Position numbers and translations under genes: made by a program. A stretch of DNA of 6,190 nt, from positions 1-6,190 of the forward strand of contig CAIMDR010000151.1 in NCBI GenBank assembly GCA_903839795.1, read 5' to 3'. Origin of the DNA: an uncultured Methylococcaceae bacterium (lineage in GTDB: Bacteria > Pseudomonadota > Gammaproteobacteria > Methylococcales > Methylomonadaceae). Numbering within the stretch: position 1 is the first letter of the stretch; the number at the start of each line of letters is the position of its first letter. This document shows, in pieces, positions 5,782 to 6,190 of the stretch. A model generated the notes under the pieces. It was not told where the DNA came from. It saw only the letters and a list, made by a program, of their open reading frames with translations, and did not search any database.

Positions 5782-5997
5782 TCCAGGTTTTTTGTTTGCT
5801 TTCTGATGAGGTCATGTAAGTTTGTCATGATATTAATGGGGGGCTTTTAAAGCTATTTTGCCAGACTACTGATTAGACGTATTGCTTGAACGCAGTTGCT
5901 TTTACTCAATTATCGACTGCCAATACGAGCGGGCAATCATCCACTTAAAAAGGTAAGATTAAAAATAACATGCAAAAACAACAAAGAAATAATTTTT
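5782..5997. other. Intergenic region before the cold-shock-domain gene
   Basis: No gene and no convincing terminator was found. GCTTT/AAAGC at about 5844-5854 is a very short palindrome followed by ATTTTG and might end transcription weakly. TTGAAC at 5886-5891 with AATTAT at 5908-5913 (16-base spacing) is a possible but poor promoter for the next gene. Confidence 0.3.
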
Positions 5998-6190
5998 ATG
6001 ACAAAACGAATGGTTAAGGGAGTTTTAAAAACGTGGAAAGAAGATCGAGGCTTTGGCTTTATCAAACCGGATGATGGCGGGAAGGATATTTTTATACATA
6101 TCTCTGCACTAGGTGCTGTAAGTCGAAGACCCATAACAGGTGATGTGATTTATTACCAAATTGCCAAAGATAATAGAGGTAAATACAAAG
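5998..6190 (+). CDS. Cold-shock-domain protein, N-terminal part (cut by the window end)
   Basis: The visible 64 residues form nearly one cold-shock domain, a five-stranded fold that binds single-stranded RNA or DNA. The start region [16 protein letters not shown] contains the RNP1 motif (GFGFI at 18-22), DIFIHIS at 30-36 is RNP2, and [11 protein letters not shown] at 43-53 is the usual end of the domain. The wording [22 protein letters not shown] resembles proteins in which a cold-shock domain is followed by a DUF1294 membrane domain more than it resembles classical 70-residue CspA. That would predict a longer protein continuing past 6190, which cannot be checked here. The ATG at 5998 is preceded only by a weak purine run (AAAGAAA). 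The in-frame ATG at 6010 has no better site. The gene is complete at the 5' end and open at the window edge. Confidence 0.88.
   Translation, partial: MTKRMVKGVLKTWKEDRGFGFIKPDDGGKDIFIHISALGAVSRRPITGDVIYYQIAKDNRGKYK

Noticed and set aside
5970..6017. 15-codon frame ([15 protein letters not shown]) overlapping the cold-shock gene start, as a leader peptide
   Set aside because: It is very short, the nearest purine-rich site (AAGGTAAG) is too far upstream, and nothing suggests attenuation.
5937..6134. 65-residue minus-strand frame
   Set aside because: It is antisense to the cold-shock-domain coding region, whose motifs are clear on the plus strand.

Overview
The window looks like chromosome from a gammaproteobacterium of moderate G+C. 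The main support is the 712-residue protein at 1863-4001, which follows the Escherichia coli Aas architecture almost end to end. The MoxR/DUF58 pair and the DksA-like zinc-finger protein fit the same class. A methanotroph-type lineage (Methylococcales) is possible, but that is an impression and not something the sequence proves.

Left part (1-1173, minus strand): a MoxR-family AAA+ ATPase whose stop codon overlaps the start of a DUF58 gene. The DUF58 gene is broken. It follows the family for about 59 residues, through its first hydrophobic segment, then runs into unrelated A/T-rich sequence at about position 94 and stops 21 codons later. A G-rich motif sits at the break, so an insertion or deletion junction is likely.

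Centre (1276-4001, plus strand): a divergently transcribed small DksA/TraR-type regulator, then a 123-bp palindromic repeat element with 12-bp direct repeats at its ends, then aas, the bifunctional lysophospholipid acyltransferase/acyl-ACP synthetase. Aas would re-acylate lysophospholipids at the inner membrane.

Right-centre (4002-5415): an accessory patch. It holds a type II toxin-antitoxin operon (DUF1778/TacA-like antitoxin and GNAT acetyltransferase toxin) with a near-palindromic candidate operator and a strong ribosome binding site. After it come a 10-bp perfect inverted repeat, a short decayed remnant of an adenine deaminase gene (5001-5110) and a 25-bp perfect tandem duplication. The mixture of a mobile-type module, a gene fragment and repeats suggests repeated rearrangement here.

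Right end (5416-6190): an unrecognised 121-residue protein with one N-terminal membrane segment and two cysteines, followed after about 215 bp by the start of a cold-shock-domain protein that runs off the window.

No rRNA, tRNA, CRISPR array or complete transposase gene was seen. I found no convincing novel multi-gene system. The more unusual signals are the broken DUF58 gene, the palindromic element, and the remnant/repeat zone downstream of the toxin-antitoxin operon.
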